Shown one piece after another: positions 43,856 to 53,601 of a stretch of 64,000 nt of DNA; position 1 is the first letter of the stretch; each line of letters begins with the position of its first letter. Origin of the DNA: an uncultured Burkholderiales bacterium (GTDB lineage Bacteria > Pseudomonadota > Gammaproteobacteria > Burkholderiales > Burkholderiaceae_C); NCBI GenBank assembly GCA_903831655.1, contig CAIKYO010000437.1, forward strand, positions 1 through 64,000, in the 5' to 3' direction. Position numbers and translations under genes: made by a program. The notes under the pieces are model-generated. The model was not told where the DNA came from and ran no database searches. It saw only the letters and a list, made by a program, of their open reading frames with translations.

Positions 43856-44806
43856 ATGGAATTCTTCAAAATACGCCGTGACATTGCATTCATGCGACAT
43901 GCATTGATCTTCAATGTCATTTCTTTGATTACATTTCTAGCGGCCGTTTTCTTTCTCACCACACGCGGTCTCAATCTCTCTGTTGAGTTCACCGGTGGCA
44001 CCATCATGGAGGTCAATTACCCACACGTGGTGGATTTGAACTTGGCACGTGAGCACATCGCCAGTTTGGGACTCAAAGACATTGAGATCCAAAATTTTGG
44101 TAGCGCTCAAGACATCATGATCCGCTTGCCCGCAGCAAAAGGTCTTGCCAACGAAGAGCAAAACACGCGTGTGATCAATGCTTTAAAGCAAGCCGATGAA
44201 ACCGCTCAGGTCAGAAGAACCGAGTTTGTGGGCCCTCAAGTGGGCGATGAGCTCGCTCTTGACGGACTCAAAGCGCTTGGGTTTGTGATTTTGGGCATCA
44301 TGCTTTATTTGGCGGTTCGTTTTGAATGGAAGTTCTCTGTTGCCGCCATCGTTGCCAACTTGCACGATGTGATCATCATTTTGGGCTTTTTTGCAGCCTT
44401 TCAGTGGGAGTTTTCACTCCCCGTCTTGGCAGCGGTATTGGCTGTTTTGGGGTATTCGGTGAATGAATCGGTTGTGATTTTTGATCGAATTCGAGAGAAC
44501 TTCCGTCGTTTTCGCAAAATGAACACCCAAGAAATCATCGATAACGCCATCACTTCAACCATGAGCCGTACCATCATCACGCATGGCTGTACCCAACTCA
44601 TGGTGCTCTCGATGTTGTTCTTTGGCGGCCCCACCTTGCACTACTTTGCTTTGGCGCTCACCATTGGTATCTTGTTTGGTATTTACTCCTCTGTCTTTGT
44701 GGCAGCAGCCATTGCCATGTGGCTTGGGATCAAACGAGAAGACCTCATGAAAAGCATGAAAAATGCAAACGACCCCGACGACCCCAATTCGGGTGCAGTG
44801 GTCTGA
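43856..44806 (+). CDS. secF: Protein translocase subunit SecF
   Basis: A 316-residue protein with six predicted helices. MEFFKIRRDIAFMRHALIF, then SVEFTGGTIMEV (the SecF signature), and GYSVNESVVIFDRIRENFRR match the family. It works as a heterodimer with SecD. The ATG follows a modest AAGG site. A strong bidirectional terminator closes the yajC-secD-secF operon. Confidence 0.97.
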   Translation: MEFFKIRRDIAFMRHALIFNVISLITFLAAVFFLTTRGLNLSVEFTGGTIMEVNYPHVVDLNLAREHIASLGLKDIEIQNFGSAQDIMIRLPAAKGLANEEQNTRVINALKQADETAQVRRTEFVGPQVGDELALDGLKALGFVILGIMLYLAVRFEWKFSVAAIVANLHDVIIILGFFAAFQWEFSLPVLAAVLAVLGYSVNESVVIFDRIRENFRRFRKMNTQEIIDNAITSTMSRTIITHGCTQLMVLSMLFFGGPTLHYFALALTIGILFGIYSSVFVAAAIAMWLGIKREDLMKSMKNANDPDDPNSGAVV

Positions 44807-44828
44807 GTCTCAGATGCTTTGACCAAAT

Positions 44829-44859
44829 AAAAAAGGCCATTTACAAATGGCCTTTTTTT
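44829..44859. terminator. Bidirectional terminator between secF and smg
   Basis: GGCCATT 44835-44841 / AATGGCC 44846-44852 flanked by six A on the left and seven T on the right, giving U-tracts in both directions between convergent genes. Confidence 0.93.
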
Positions 44860-44884
44860 GTGACTTGTGCGTATCAATTCAAGA

Positions 44885-45370
44885 TCAATGCGCCACACGG
44901 TTGGCGGTATCACACAACTCATCCAAAATCAACGAATCGGGCTCTACCCCAGCGCTCCAATAGACCATCAACACAATGATCTTCAAGTCGTCCAAACAAA
45001 CAGGACGACCTGGAACAGCCATGGCACGATCCACCACGATCTCTCTCATGCTGGCAGGCAACACACTCGCAGATTCCAAAAAGCTGATGAAACCCAAACT
45101 CTCAGCCCCCAAGTGGTCTTGCTCAGCAACTGAGTAGACCCTTAAACTGTTTGAAGATTGTGCGGTGCTTGTGTGCTCTTGGGGTGGTGTGAGCTCAATG
45201 CCCCGGGTTTGCGTGGAGGCCAAACTCAAACCGGCAAGCCACTGAAGGGCTTGTTCGATTTGTTCGGGATCAAACCCAACCGCATTGAGCTTGCGGCTCA
45301 AGTGAGAGAGCTCGGGACATGCGTCACCGCGCCAATAATTTTCGTAAACGTACACCAGGACTTCAAACAT
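44885..45370 (-). CDS. smg: Smg family protein (DUF494)
   Basis: A 161-residue protein beginning MFEVLVYVYENYWRGDACPE and containing LSRKLNAVGFDPEQIEQALQWLAGL and the C-terminal REIVVDRAMAVPGRPVCLDDLKIIVLMVYWSAG, the DUF494/Smg pattern. Its function is not established; it usually lies between dprA and topA. Here it stands alone: secF is convergent downstream and def divergent upstream with only 128 bases between, so neither dprA nor topA flanks it. Confidence 0.9.
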   Translation of the reverse strand: MFEVLVYVYENYWRGDACPELSHLSRKLNAVGFDPEQIEQALQWLAGLSLASTQTRGIELTPPQEHTSTAQSSNSLRVYSVAEQDHLGAESLGFISFLESASVLPASMREIVVDRAMAVPGRPVCLDDLKIIVLMVYWSAGVEPDSLILDELCDTANRVAH

Positions 45371-45498
45371 GTGTTCAATATACCTCTTTTTTGGTACCCA
45401 TCTGGATGACAGGGGAAACTGAACTGAAATTGGCCTGTCTCAATTCTGCACTATTTTTAATGGTTTTAAAATATTAAATTATCGAAGACAATCTTGCC

Positions 45499-46011
45499 AT
45501 GGCTTTACTTCCAATTCTTTGCTACCCCGACCCCAAATTGCACACGGTTGCCAAGCCTGTTACCCGTTTTGACGAGGCTTTGAAAACCAAGATCGCCGAC
45601 ATGTTTGAAACCATGTACGAGGCCAAAGGGATCGGTTTGGCAGCCACACAAGTTGATTTCCATGAGCGCTTGATCGTCTTAGACGTCTCAGAGACAAAGG
45701 ACCAGCCCTTGGTGGTCATCAACCCCACCATCGTGAGCGCAAGCTCGCAGCACATCGTGGGCGAAGAAGGATGCCTGTCGGTGCCGGGCATTTATGACGA
45801 AGTCGAGAGGGCTCAAACCGTTGAGATCGCCTACTTGGACGAACAAGGGCAATCCAAGCGGCTTGTCGCACACGATTTGCTCTCGATTTGTATCCAGCAT
45901 GAAATGGATCACTTGATGGGTCGTGTCTTTGTCGAATACTTGTCTCCATTAAAGAGAAACCGCATCAAAACCAAAATGATCAAAGCTCAGCGCGAAGCTG
46001 CTCGCTCCTAG
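45499..46011 (+). CDS. def: Peptide deformylase
   Basis: A 170-residue metalloenzyme with all three motifs: GIGLAATQ (44-51), EGCLS (90-94, metal ligand Cys92) and HEMDH (134-138, two His ligands and catalytic Glu135). It removes the N-formyl group from nascent proteins. fmt begins two bases after its stop, so formylation and deformylation genes form one operon. Confidence 0.98.
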   Translation: MALLPILCYPDPKLHTVAKPVTRFDEALKTKIADMFETMYEAKGIGLAATQVDFHERLIVLDVSETKDQPLVVINPTIVSASSQHIVGEEGCLSVPGIYDEVERAQTVEIAYLDEQGQSKRLVAHDLLSICIQHEMDHLMGRVFVEYLSPLKRNRIKTKMIKAQREAARS

Positions 46012-46012
46012 C

Positions 46013-46993
46013 ATGAGAGTTGCTTTTGCAGGAACACCCCCATTTGCGCAACAAGCCCTCCAAGCGCTTTACAAGAGCGGGCATGACATCGAACTGGTGC
46101 TCACCCAACCTGATCGAGCTGCGGGTCGTGGTTTAAAGCTTCAGCCTTCCGCAGTCAAATCTTTCGCTCTTGAGCATCAACTCCCTCTCATTCAACCGCA
46201 AAGCTTGCGTTTAGATGGCAAGTATCCAAAAGATGCCCAAATGGCTCAAGAGGCCTTGCTCGCCTCCAAGATCGACGTGATGGTGGTGGCCGCCTATGGA
46301 CTGCTTTTGCCCAAATGGACACTGGAACTCCCCAAGTTTGGATGCCTCAACATCCACGCCTCCTTGCTTCCACGCTGGCGAGGTGCTGCACCGATACAAC
46401 GCGCCATCGAAGCGGGAGACGAAATGAGTGGAGTTTGCATCATGCAGATGATGGAAGGCCTGGATACAGGTCCCATCTTGCTTCAAGCCCCTGAGCCCAT
46501 TACGTCACTTGACACCGCGCACACACTTCTTGAAAAACTCACCCACCTGGGGTGCGATCTGGTTGTTCAAGCTTTGAGGGACCTCCCCTCTCTCAAGCCC
46601 ACTGAGCAAGCCCAGGAGGGCGTCACGTATGCCCACAAAATCACCAAAGAAGAAACCCATCTCTCTTGGACTGAAGATGCGCTGAGTCTTGAGAGAAAAA
46701 TTCGCGCCTTCAACCCCTCCCCAGGCACCCACTTTCCCTGGGGACTTTTTGACGCACCCAGCTTGAAGGTTTGGCAAGCCACTGCCTTGCAAGTCGATTT
46801 ATCCTCCTCCCAAGCCCAGCCCGGGCGAGTTTTGGAGGTCTCAGCCTCAGGCATCGATGTTGAGTGCTCACAGGGCGTTTTGCGCTTAACAGAGGTTCAA
46901 CTCGCTGGACACAAACGCATGTCTTGCGAGGCATTCTTAGGGGGTCATGCAGTACGCGCTGGCGATCAACTGAAGCTTTTCAACAGCGACTGA
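46013..46993 (+). CDS. fmt: Methionyl-tRNA formyltransferase
   Basis: A 326-residue enzyme. The N-domain has FAGTPPFAQQALQAL and the formyl-folate site NIHASLLPRWRGAAPIQRAI, with GVCIMQMMEGLDTGPIL; the C-terminal OB-like domain includes ERKIRAFNPSPGTHF. It formylates initiator Met-tRNA using 10-formyl-tetrahydrofolate. It is the second gene of def-fmt. In many Burkholderiales htpX and rsmB follow; here the next gene is pgk after 121 bases. Confidence 0.97.
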   Translation: MRVAFAGTPPFAQQALQALYKSGHDIELVLTQPDRAAGRGLKLQPSAVKSFALEHQLPLIQPQSLRLDGKYPKDAQMAQEALLASKIDVMVVAAYGLLLPKWTLELPKFGCLNIHASLLPRWRGAAPIQRAIEAGDEMSGVCIMQMMEGLDTGPILLQAPEPITSLDTAHTLLEKLTHLGCDLVVQALRDLPSLKPTEQAQEGVTYAHKITKEETHLSWTEDALSLERKIRAFNPSPGTHFPWGLFDAPSLKVWQATALQVDLSSSQAQPGRVLEVSASGIDVECSQGVLRLTEVQLAGHKRMSCEAFLGGHAVRAGDQLKLFNSD

Positions 46994-47114
46994 GTCAGGG
47001 GTGGCCCTGGTATTTTTAGGCCGTAAAATGTGACTCTTTTGTGAAGGTCAAATGGTGAGCCATTGTGCTTTCTCAATTTGATGTTCTCCAACCACTGCCC
47101 GAGTACACCCTCTC

Positions 47115-48308
47115 ATGGAATTCCTTCGTTTCTCTGACCTTTGCCAATCTGGACAAGTGCGCAACAAGCGCGTTTTCATTCGCGCGGACTTGAACGTGCC
47201 TCAAGACGGAAATGGTCACATCACCGAGGACACACGCATCAAAGCCTCAGTGCCTTGCATCAACATGGCCCTTGAGGCTGGTGCAAGCGTGATGCTCACA
47301 TCCCACTTGGGCCGTCCCGTGGAAGGTCACTGGAGCGCAGACATTTCACTTGAACCCGTTGCAAAGCGATTGAGCGAATTGATGGGGCGCCCCATTCCTT
47401 TGGTCAAGGATTGGGTCAATGGCGTTGAGCTCAAAGCGGGTGAAGTGGTCTTGCTAGAGAACTGCCGGGTCAATGTTGGGGAGAAGTCCAACGACGCCAA
47501 GCTCTCTGAGCACATGGCGCAGTTGTGCGATATTTTTGTACACGATGCCTTTGGCACAGCCCACCGAGCTGAGGCAAGCACCTATGGCATCGCTCAATAC
47601 GCCAAGATCGCATGTGCTGGCCCCTTGCTTACCGCTGAGATCGATGCCATCTCTCGTGCACTGACACAACCCCATCGTCCCTTGGCCGCCATTGTGGCGG
47701 GCTCCAAGGTATCGACCAAACTCTCGATTTTGAATGCGTTGGCTCAAAAGGTAGACCAACTCATTGTTGGCGGCGGCATTGCCAATACCTTCATGCTCGC
47801 CAGCGGTTTGCCCATTGGCAAAAGCCTTTTTGAGGCAAATTTGCTGGATGAAGCCAAAAAAGTCATTCGCACCATGAAAGATCGTGGAGCCGATGTGCCC
47901 ATCCCTGTTGATGTGGTCGTGGCCCATAAATTTTCTCCCGATGCTGTGGCCACTGTGAAGGACGCAAAAGATGTGTCCGAGGATGACTTGATTTTGGACA
48001 TCGGTCCACAAACGACAGCCAATTTGTCCAAGCAACTCCTGAGTGCTGGAACCATCGTGTGGAATGGTCCTGTCGGCGTCTTTGAGTTTGATGCCTTCTC
48101 AAAAGGCACAGAAGGCATCGCCAAAGCCATTGCAGCCTCCAGCGCCTTTAGCCTAGCGGGTGGAGGAGATACCTTGGCCGCCATTGCTAAATATGGTTTG
48201 ACCGATCAAATTGACTACATCTCAACCGGAGGTGGTGCCTTTTTGGAAGTGCTTGAGGGCAAAACACTTCCCGCATTTGAGATCTTGTCCAAACGCGCCA
48301 AAGCTTAA
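47115..48308 (+). CDS. pgk: Phosphoglycerate kinase
   Basis: A 397-residue enzyme with [14 protein letters not shown] near the N-terminus, [12 protein letters not shown], the hinge region, and the C-terminal nucleotide site [13 protein letters not shown] and [14 protein letters not shown]. It makes ATP from 1,3-bisphosphoglycerate in glycolysis. A TAAAAT element at 47024-47029 could be a -10 but has no good -35. Pyk and fba lie downstream, separated from it by a minus-strand desaturase gene. Confidence 0.98.
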   Translation: MEFLRFSDLCQSGQVRNKRVFIRADLNVPQDGNGHITEDTRIKASVPCINMALEAGASVMLTSHLGRPVEGHWSADISLEPVAKRLSELMGRPIPLVKDWVNGVELKAGEVVLLENCRVNVGEKSNDAKLSEHMAQLCDIFVHDAFGTAHRAEASTYGIAQYAKIACAGPLLTAEIDAISRALTQPHRPLAAIVAGSKVSTKLSILNALAQKVDQLIVGGGIANTFMLASGLPIGKSLFEANLLDEAKKVIRTMKDRGADVPIPVDVVVAHKFSPDAVATVKDAKDVSEDDLILDIGPQTTANLSKQLLSAGTIVWNGPVGVFEFDAFSKGTEGIAKAIAASSAFSLAGGGDTLAAIAKYGLTDQIDYISTGGGAFLEVLEGKTLPAFEILSKRAKA

Positions 48309-48312
48309 GGCG

Positions 48313-48346
48313 AAAAAAAGGCTTCACCTTTTAGGGTGAAGCCTTT
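48313..48346 (-). terminator. Terminator between convergent pgk and desaturase genes
   Basis: AAAGGCTTCACC 48317-48328 / GGTGAAGCCTTT 48335-48346. On the minus strand the stem is followed by a run of T (seven A at 48313-48319 on plus), so it mainly ends the desaturase message; on the plus strand only TTT follows. Confidence 0.82.
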
Positions 48347-48398
48347 GATAAAGTACTTGAACTCTAGAGCAAGTCTCTGCTCTTTGCGTCAAGCTGCA

Positions 48399-49484
48399 TC
48401 AAACGGGCAAAGCTGCTGGCGTTGAGGTGGGGTGACCTTGGTAATCAGTCCAGCAACGCTCTTTGAAGTCATATAGTTTGCATCTCTTAGCGGTCTCAAA
48501 GTACCAATTCCATGAGAAAGGTTGAACGATGATGCGCTCAGGCAAGAGTTCCTCCAACTTGCTTTGGGCTTGTTTGAGTTTGTACAAAGGAATGCTCATG
48601 TCAACGTGGTGAGCTGTGTGCTCCATGATGTGGTGCATCAAGGCGCCAATGTTAAAGGGGAAAGTCAAATGCACGGTGGTTGACACAAAAGGTTGTGCTT
48701 TAGACCAAGCAGTTCGGTCGTCGTGCCAAGACACACGAACATGTGTGTGGTGAACGTAGACCACAAAACCAATCATCGCACACCAAAACAAGAAAGGTAT
48801 AGCGAAACTAAACAGCACAGTCAATGCAAATGATTGCTGGGTTGCATCGGCCAAAACCCACAATGCAGCAAACCAAACCAACGCAAATGCGGAGACCAAT
48901 AAATTGTCTTTGATGAAAATGGGACGACGAGTAGGCATGTTTTTCTTATTAGGGAAAAACATTTTGTTCCACCAAATCTCAATCATGTAGTAAAGCCCAG
49001 GTGCCCATCCACTGCGGTAGATGCGGTCCAGTGCTTTTTGAGCCACACTGGCTTGGTCGTATTCGGTTTTGGTGAGTGGGGCCCATACAAAATCAAAACC
49101 TTTTAAGTTGGTGTACCCGTGGTGAACCACGTTGTGTCCAATGTCCCACAAACTAAAGGGTGTGAGTGAGGGTAAAAAAGCAATTCGTCCCACCCATTTA
49201 TTAAGTGTTCTGTGAGGTGTCAAACTTTGGTGACATGCATCGTGTCCAATGATGAACAAACGACCAATCGTAAAACCCGCTGCAAGAGCACAGACCAACT
49301 TCAACCCCAAGTTGGAGAAGAAAATGGTTCCAGCCGTGAGTGAGATCCAAATGCAATAGTCCACCAAAAGGATGGCCAGAGCGTTGAAAGTGGTGCGTCC
49401 CGACAGAGGAATCAACCACTCACGAATGATCTTCCTGTGGGGCATGGGTTCAGACAATGGAATGGGCGTTTCTAGAGTTTTCAT
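48399..49484 (-). CDS. Membrane fatty acid desaturase
   Basis: A 361-residue membrane enzyme with the three histidine clusters that bind the di-iron centre: HDACH (81-85), HNVVHH (117-122) and HTAHH in the C-terminal third (MHHIMEHTAHHVDM). Four to five hydrophobic helices surround them. The layout is that of acyl-lipid or acyl-CoA desaturases of the delta-12/omega-3 kind; regioselectivity cannot be judged. It breaks the pgk-pyk-fba cluster and is transcribed against it. Together with the Cfa cluster at 27-34 kb it points to active remodelling of membrane fatty acids. Confidence 0.9.
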   Translation of the reverse strand: MKTLETPIPLSEPMPHRKIIREWLIPLSGRTTFNALAILLVDYCIWISLTAGTIFFSNLGLKLVCALAAGFTIGRLFIIGHDACHQSLTPHRTLNKWVGRIAFLPSLTPFSLWDIGHNVVHHGYTNLKGFDFVWAPLTKTEYDQASVAQKALDRIYRSGWAPGLYYMIEIWWNKMFFPNKKNMPTRRPIFIKDNLLVSAFALVWFAALWVLADATQQSFALTVLFSFAIPFLFWCAMIGFVVYVHHTHVRVSWHDDRTAWSKAQPFVSTTVHLTFPFNIGALMHHIMEHTAHHVDMSIPLYKLKQAQSKLEELLPERIIVQPFSWNWYFETAKRCKLYDFKERCWTDYQGHPTSTPAALPV

Positions 49485-49882
49485 CGAAAATTATTTGGTT
49501 CACCAAGCACGAGCTGTTTTAATTATGAAAAAACAAGGCTCGCGCCATTGAAATTGCAATCCGTTTAGGTTCGGTCCGCTTTGAAAATGAAACCTCCAAA
49601 GAGACCCATCTGCAAAGCCTGTCAATTATCCTACCTCTTCACTAAAAGGACAAATGACCTGGATCAAGCGTGTCAACAAGAAAGGGCTATTGAGTTCACA
49701 AAAGAATGCTTTTGTATTCATTGTGTCGCTTTTTGTTGCCACCTAAGAGGTTTTTGCACAGCCTCTTCGCTTCTTCACGTCCTGTCTGGGTTGTCAATCT
49801 GTCCTTGTGCTCTAACGGGAGGTCCTTTTCATGTGGCCTCCCAAGTGCTCCATTTTCACACTTTCGTGTGACAATTGAACCC
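49485..49882. other. 398-base divergent intergenic region (desaturase / pyk)
   Basis: No gene supported. Near pyk there are two hairpins: GGGAGG 49817-49822 / CCTCCC 49837-49842, and TCACAC 49856-49861 / GTGTGA 49866-49871 with loop TTTC, 11 bases before the pyk ATG. They could influence pyk translation. A Cys-rich frame at 49581-49871 was considered and rejected. No clean promoter was found on either strand. Confidence 0.4.
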
Positions 49883-51334
49883 ATGACAACTCAAAAATCT
49901 CCACTCCAACGCGCCACCAAAATTGTGGCAACCCTAGGCCCCGCTTCCAGCCAAGCGCACGTGATTGAAGAGATGATTCGACAAGGCGTGAACGTGGTGC
50001 GCTTGAATTTTTCTCATGGCACCGCCCAAGACCACATTGACCGAGCACGTCTGGTGCGTGAAATCTCTGACAGAGTAGGCATCGAGGTGGCCATCATGGC
50101 CGACCTTCAAGGTCCCAAAATTCGCGTCGGCAAATTTGAAAATGGCAAGGTTCAGTTGATCCCCGGTGAGCCCTTTGTGCTCGATGCTTCAATGACCACA
50201 CTTGGCAACAACAGCGGAGTGGGCCTTGACTACAAAGAACTACCCAAAGACGTTCGAGCCGGCGATACCCTTCTCTTGAACGATGGTTTGATCGTTTTAG
50301 AAGTACTCAAAGTGGTTGCTGAACAGGTCCACACCCGTGTCGTGCTAGGCGGTGAGTTGTCCAACAACAAAGGGATCAATAAAAAGGGCGGTGGACTAAC
50401 CGCGCCCGCCCTCACAGCCAAAGACATGGAGGACATCAAAACCGCCATGAGTTTTCAAGCCGACTACGTGGCGGTGAGCTTTCCAAAAACAGCAACCGAC
50501 ATGGAGCTCGCCAGGCAATTGGCCAACGTGGCCGCAGCTCAATACAAACACAAGCCCGCCTTGATTGCAAAAATTGAGCGAGCCGAGGCCATTCCCCATT
50601 TAGAAGAAATTTTGCGTGCCAGCGATGGCATCATGGTCGCGCGTGGCGACTTGGCCGTTGAGGTGGGCAATGCCGCTGTACCCGCACTGCAAAAGCACAT
50701 GATCCGCCGAGCCAGAGCACACGACAAAGTGGTGATCACTGCCACTCAAATGATGGAGAGCATGATCACCAACCCCGTGCCCACTCGAGCAGAGGTCAGT
50801 GACGTTGCCAATGCGGTGCTTGACGGTACAGATGCGGTGATGCTCAGTGCAGAGACCGCAAGCGGCAAGTTTCCCATTGAAACCGTGATTGAAATGGCCC
50901 AAATTTGCCAAGCTGCGGAAAGCGCAGAGTTGGTCGAACTCGATCAAGACTTCAGTGGCAAAACGTTTGAACGCATTGATCAAACCATTGCCATGGGCGC
51001 CTTGTTCACGGCACATCACCTCGAGGCCAAAGCGCTCGTGGCTCTCACAGAGTCGGGCTCCACCGCACTTTGGATGAGCCGTCACCGCATTCACATTCCC
51101 ATCTACGCTTTGACAAGCAAACTCAGCACGCAACGCAAAATGGCCATCTACCGCAATGTGACGCCACTTTTGATGGACACCAGCACCGACCGTGACACCG
51201 CCCTTGAGCAAGCGGCCAACCATTTAAAGAACATGCACGTGGTTCAAAAGGGCGACACCTATTGCATCACGTGTGGAGAGCCAATGGGCTCCCCAGGGGG
51301 CACCAACATGCTCAAGATTTGCCAAATGGAGTGA
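49883..51334 (+). CDS. pyk: Pyruvate kinase
   Basis: A 483-residue enzyme from the ATG at 49883 (MTTQKSPLQRATKIVATLGP). Signature sequences include RLNFSHGTAQDH, ADLQGPKIRVG, the active-site IAKIERAEAIPHLEEIL with the catalytic Lys, GIMVARGDLAVEVG and VITATQMMESMI. It makes pyruvate and ATP from phosphoenolpyruvate. An upstream in-frame extension to 49706 is unlike the family and crosses hairpins, so it is rejected. It lies 114 bases before fba on the same strand. Confidence 0.97.
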   Translation: MTTQKSPLQRATKIVATLGPASSQAHVIEEMIRQGVNVVRLNFSHGTAQDHIDRARLVREISDRVGIEVAIMADLQGPKIRVGKFENGKVQLIPGEPFVLDASMTTLGNNSGVGLDYKELPKDVRAGDTLLLNDGLIVLEVLKVVAEQVHTRVVLGGELSNNKGINKKGGGLTAPALTAKDMEDIKTAMSFQADYVAVSFPKTATDMELARQLANVAAAQYKHKPALIAKIERAEAIPHLEEILRASDGIMVARGDLAVEVGNAAVPALQKHMIRRARAHDKVVITATQMMESMITNPVPTRAEVSDVANAVLDGTDAVMLSAETASGKFPIETVIEMAQICQAAESAELVELDQDFSGKTFERIDQTIAMGALFTAHHLEAKALVALTESGSTALWMSRHRIHIPIYALTSKLSTQRKMAIYRNVTPLLMDTSTDRDTALEQAANHLKNMHVVQKGDTYCITCGEPMGSPGGTNMLKICQME

Positions 51335-51448
51335 CCGCCCCCAAAAACACCCATGGAACACACCCGAGGAGCTCCTTCAAAGCACTAGAATTTGTAGCTT
51401 CTCGCATTAAAATACCCGTTTGATTCAAACAATTACCAGGATAAAAAA

Positions 51449-52513
51449 ATGGCTCTCGTTACCATGCGCGAACTCCTTGATCATGCAGCAGCCAATGGCT
51501 ATGGCATCCCCGCATTCAACGTCAACAACCTCGAACAAGTTCAAGCGATCATGGAAGCCGCCGATGAAACTGGCGCTCCTGTCATCATGCAAGCGAGTGC
51601 TGGAGCCCGCAAATATGCAGGTGAAGTGTTCTTGAAGCGCTTGATTCAAGCGGCCATCGAAACGTATCCTCACATTCCCGTGGTCATGCACCAAGATCAC
51701 GGACAAAGTCCCGATGTGTGTCAAGGCGCCATCAATTTGGGCTTTTCCTCGGTCATGATGGATGGCAGTTTGATGCAAGACGGCAAGACCATCGCCAGTT
51801 TTGATTACAACATCGAAGTGACTCAAAAAGTGGTTGCCTTGGCACACCGCGTGGGCGTCACAGTTGAGGGCGAGTTGGGTTGTTTGGGCTCCTTAGAGAC
51901 CCTCAAAGGTGACCAAGAAGATGGACATGGTTCAGAGGACACCCTCACCAAAGAGCAACTCTTGACCGACCCCGAGCAAGCGGCTGAGTTCGTTAAAAAG
52001 ACACAAATCGATGCCTTGGCCATTGCCATTGGAACCAGCCACGGTGCTTACAAATTCTCGCGTGTGCCCACAGGCGACATATTGGCCATCCAACGCATCA
52101 AAGAAATACATGCGCGCATTCCCAACACGCACTTGGTCATGCACGGCAGCTCCAGTGTGCCTCAAGACATTTTGAAGAAAATCCGCGAGTTTGGCGGGGA
52201 AATGAAAGAGACCTACGGTGTTCCCGTCAAAGAAATTCAAGAAGCCATCAAATATGGTGTTCGCAAAATCAACATCGACACCGACATTCGTTTGGCCATG
52301 ACGGCAGCAGTGCGCGAATTCATGAAAGAAAACCCCTCCAAGTTTGACCCACGTGAGTTCTTAAAGCCCGCCAAACTGGCTGCAAAAGCTTTGTGCAAAG
52401 AGCGTTACTTGCAGTTTGGCTGTGAAGGCCAAGGCTCAAAAATCAAAGGCGAGTCACTCCCCTTTGTAGCTGCCAAATACAGCAGTGGTCACTTGGCTCA
52501 GGTCGTGGCCTGA
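51449..52513 (+). CDS. fba: Fructose-bisphosphate aldolase, class II
   Basis: A 354-residue zinc aldolase of the CbbA/FbaA type: [27 protein letters not shown], the metal-binding [31 protein letters not shown] and [11 protein letters not shown]. It interconverts fructose-1,6-bisphosphate with two triose phosphates. An AGGA site precedes the ATG and a TAAAAT at 51408-51413 is a possible -10, giving a leader of roughly 30 bases. It completes the glycolytic group and is followed by a hairpin-rich gap before purC. Confidence 0.98.
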   Translation: MALVTMRELLDHAAANGYGIPAFNVNNLEQVQAIMEAADETGAPVIMQASAGARKYAGEVFLKRLIQAAIETYPHIPVVMHQDHGQSPDVCQGAINLGFSSVMMDGSLMQDGKTIASFDYNIEVTQKVVALAHRVGVTVEGELGCLGSLETLKGDQEDGHGSEDTLTKEQLLTDPEQAAEFVKKTQIDALAIAIGTSHGAYKFSRVPTGDILAIQRIKEIHARIPNTHLVMHGSSSVPQDILKKIREFGGEMKETYGVPVKEIQEAIKYGVRKINIDTDIRLAMTAAVREFMKENPSKFDPREFLKPAKLAAKALCKERYLQFGCEGQGSKIKGESLPFVAAKYSSGHLAQVVA

Positions 52514-52568
52514 TTTCTTTCGTTTTCAACCTGGCAAGCATCTTTGTAACTTTCTTGTTGCTCTGTAT

Positions 52569-52618
52569 GCCCTCGTCGCGAGGGCGTCAAAGTCACCATC
52601 TTTGTTGACTTTGACGCC
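52569..52618 (+). promoter_or_regulatory. Two overlapping, mutually exclusive stem-loops between fba and purC
   Basis: Stem 1: GCCCTC 52569-52574 / GAGGGC 52580-52585. Stem 2: GGCGTCAAAGTC 52583-52594 / GACTTTGACGCC 52607-52618, a perfect 12-bp stem. They share bases 52583-52585 so cannot both form fully. No T-run follows. They end 46 bases before the purC ATG. Transcript-end structure of fba or a purC leader are both possible. Confidence 0.45.
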
Positions 52619-52664
52619 TCTACCTTAGCGTGCAGCCTTACATCCCTTCCCTTTGGAGCCCAGC

Positions 52665-53570
52665 ATGAGCACCCCTCAAGTACTGCACACCTCTCAATTG
52701 AAAAGTCTTCCCCTTTTGGCAAGAGGCAAGGTACGAGACAACTATGCAGTTGGGGAGCATCAAATTCTCATGGTTGCGAGCGACCGCATCAGCGCATTTG
52801 ATGTCATCATGAATGAGCCCATACCGGGCAAAGGCGAATTGCTGACCCGCATGGCTTTGTTTTGGTTTGACAAGCTCTCAGGCGTCATCGCCAACCACCT
52901 CACCCAAAGCGCACCCGAGAGCGTGGTAAGCGCTGAGGAAAAAGACCTGGTCAAGTCCCGCTCCATGCTCGTCAAAAGACTGCGTCCTCTGCCCATCGAG
53001 GCCGTTGTCAGAGGCTATCTGGCTGGGAGCGCTTGGCAAGAATATCAACACGCGCAAACGGTCTGCGGCCTGCCTCTCCCCAAGGGGCTGGTCAATGCGA
53101 GTGCCTTGCCTGAGCCCATTTTTACGCCTGCGACCAAAGCCGAAATGGGCGAGCACGACGAAAACATATCCTTTGAAGAGATGGCTCAAAAAGTAGGGTT
53201 TGAGCTTGCAAATCAAGTTCGCACAGTGAGCTTGGAGCTCTACTCCAAAGCCCGTGACATTGCACTCCAAAAGGGCATCATCATTGCGGACACCAAGTTT
53301 GAGTTTGGTCTGGACGAAAACGATCAACTGGTCTTGATGGATGAGGTGTTGACCCCCGACTCATCACGCTACTGGCCACAAAGCTCGTATGAACCCGGTC
53401 AAAATCCACCAAGCTTTGATAAACAATTCCTGCGCGACTGGTTGGAGAGTGTGCGCATCAATGGCAAACCTTGGAACAAAGAGGCTCCAGCACCCTCGCT
53501 CCCGCAAGAGGTGATTGATCAAACCGCACAAAAGTACAACGAAGTGTGGTTGCGCTTGAGTGCCGCCTGA
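52665..53570 (+). CDS. purC: Phosphoribosylaminoimidazole-succinocarboxamide synthase
   Basis: A 301-residue enzyme of the longer SAICAR synthetase type. LARGKVRDNYAVGEHQILMVASDRISAFDV is the N-terminal ATP site, PIEAVVRGYLAGSAWQEY and IADTKFEFGLDENDQLVLMDEVLTPDSSRYW are diagnostic. The ATG at 52665 has GGAG six bases upstream. It catalyses the eighth step of IMP synthesis; PurB (24.7 kb) performs the next. purE-purK follow beyond the convergent cnoX gene. Confidence 0.97.
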   Translation: MSTPQVLHTSQLKSLPLLARGKVRDNYAVGEHQILMVASDRISAFDVIMNEPIPGKGELLTRMALFWFDKLSGVIANHLTQSAPESVVSAEEKDLVKSRSMLVKRLRPLPIEAVVRGYLAGSAWQEYQHAQTVCGLPLPKGLVNASALPEPIFTPATKAEMGEHDENISFEEMAQKVGFELANQVRTVSLELYSKARDIALQKGIIIADTKFEFGLDENDQLVLMDEVLTPDSSRYWPQSSYEPGQNPPSFDKQFLRDWLESVRINGKPWNKEAPAPSLPQEVIDQTAQKYNEVWLRLSAA

Positions 53571-53601
53571 GCAACACTCACCCATCAAAGAGAGTCCTTT
53601 T

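Noticed and set aside
47454-48035. 193-codon minus-strand frame inside pgk
   Set aside because: Shadow of the strongly conserved Pgk reading frame.
49581-49871. Cys-rich 96-codon plus-strand frame before pyk
   Set aside because: No ribosome site, composition unlike neighbouring genes, and it crosses the pyk leader hairpins; cysteines are irregularly spaced.
49706-49882. 59-residue N-terminal extension of pyruvate kinase
   Set aside because: Not family-like; the ATG at 49883 begins the conserved N-terminus.
50600-51223. 207-codon minus-strand frame inside pyk
   Set aside because: Shadow of pyruvate kinase; no support of its own.
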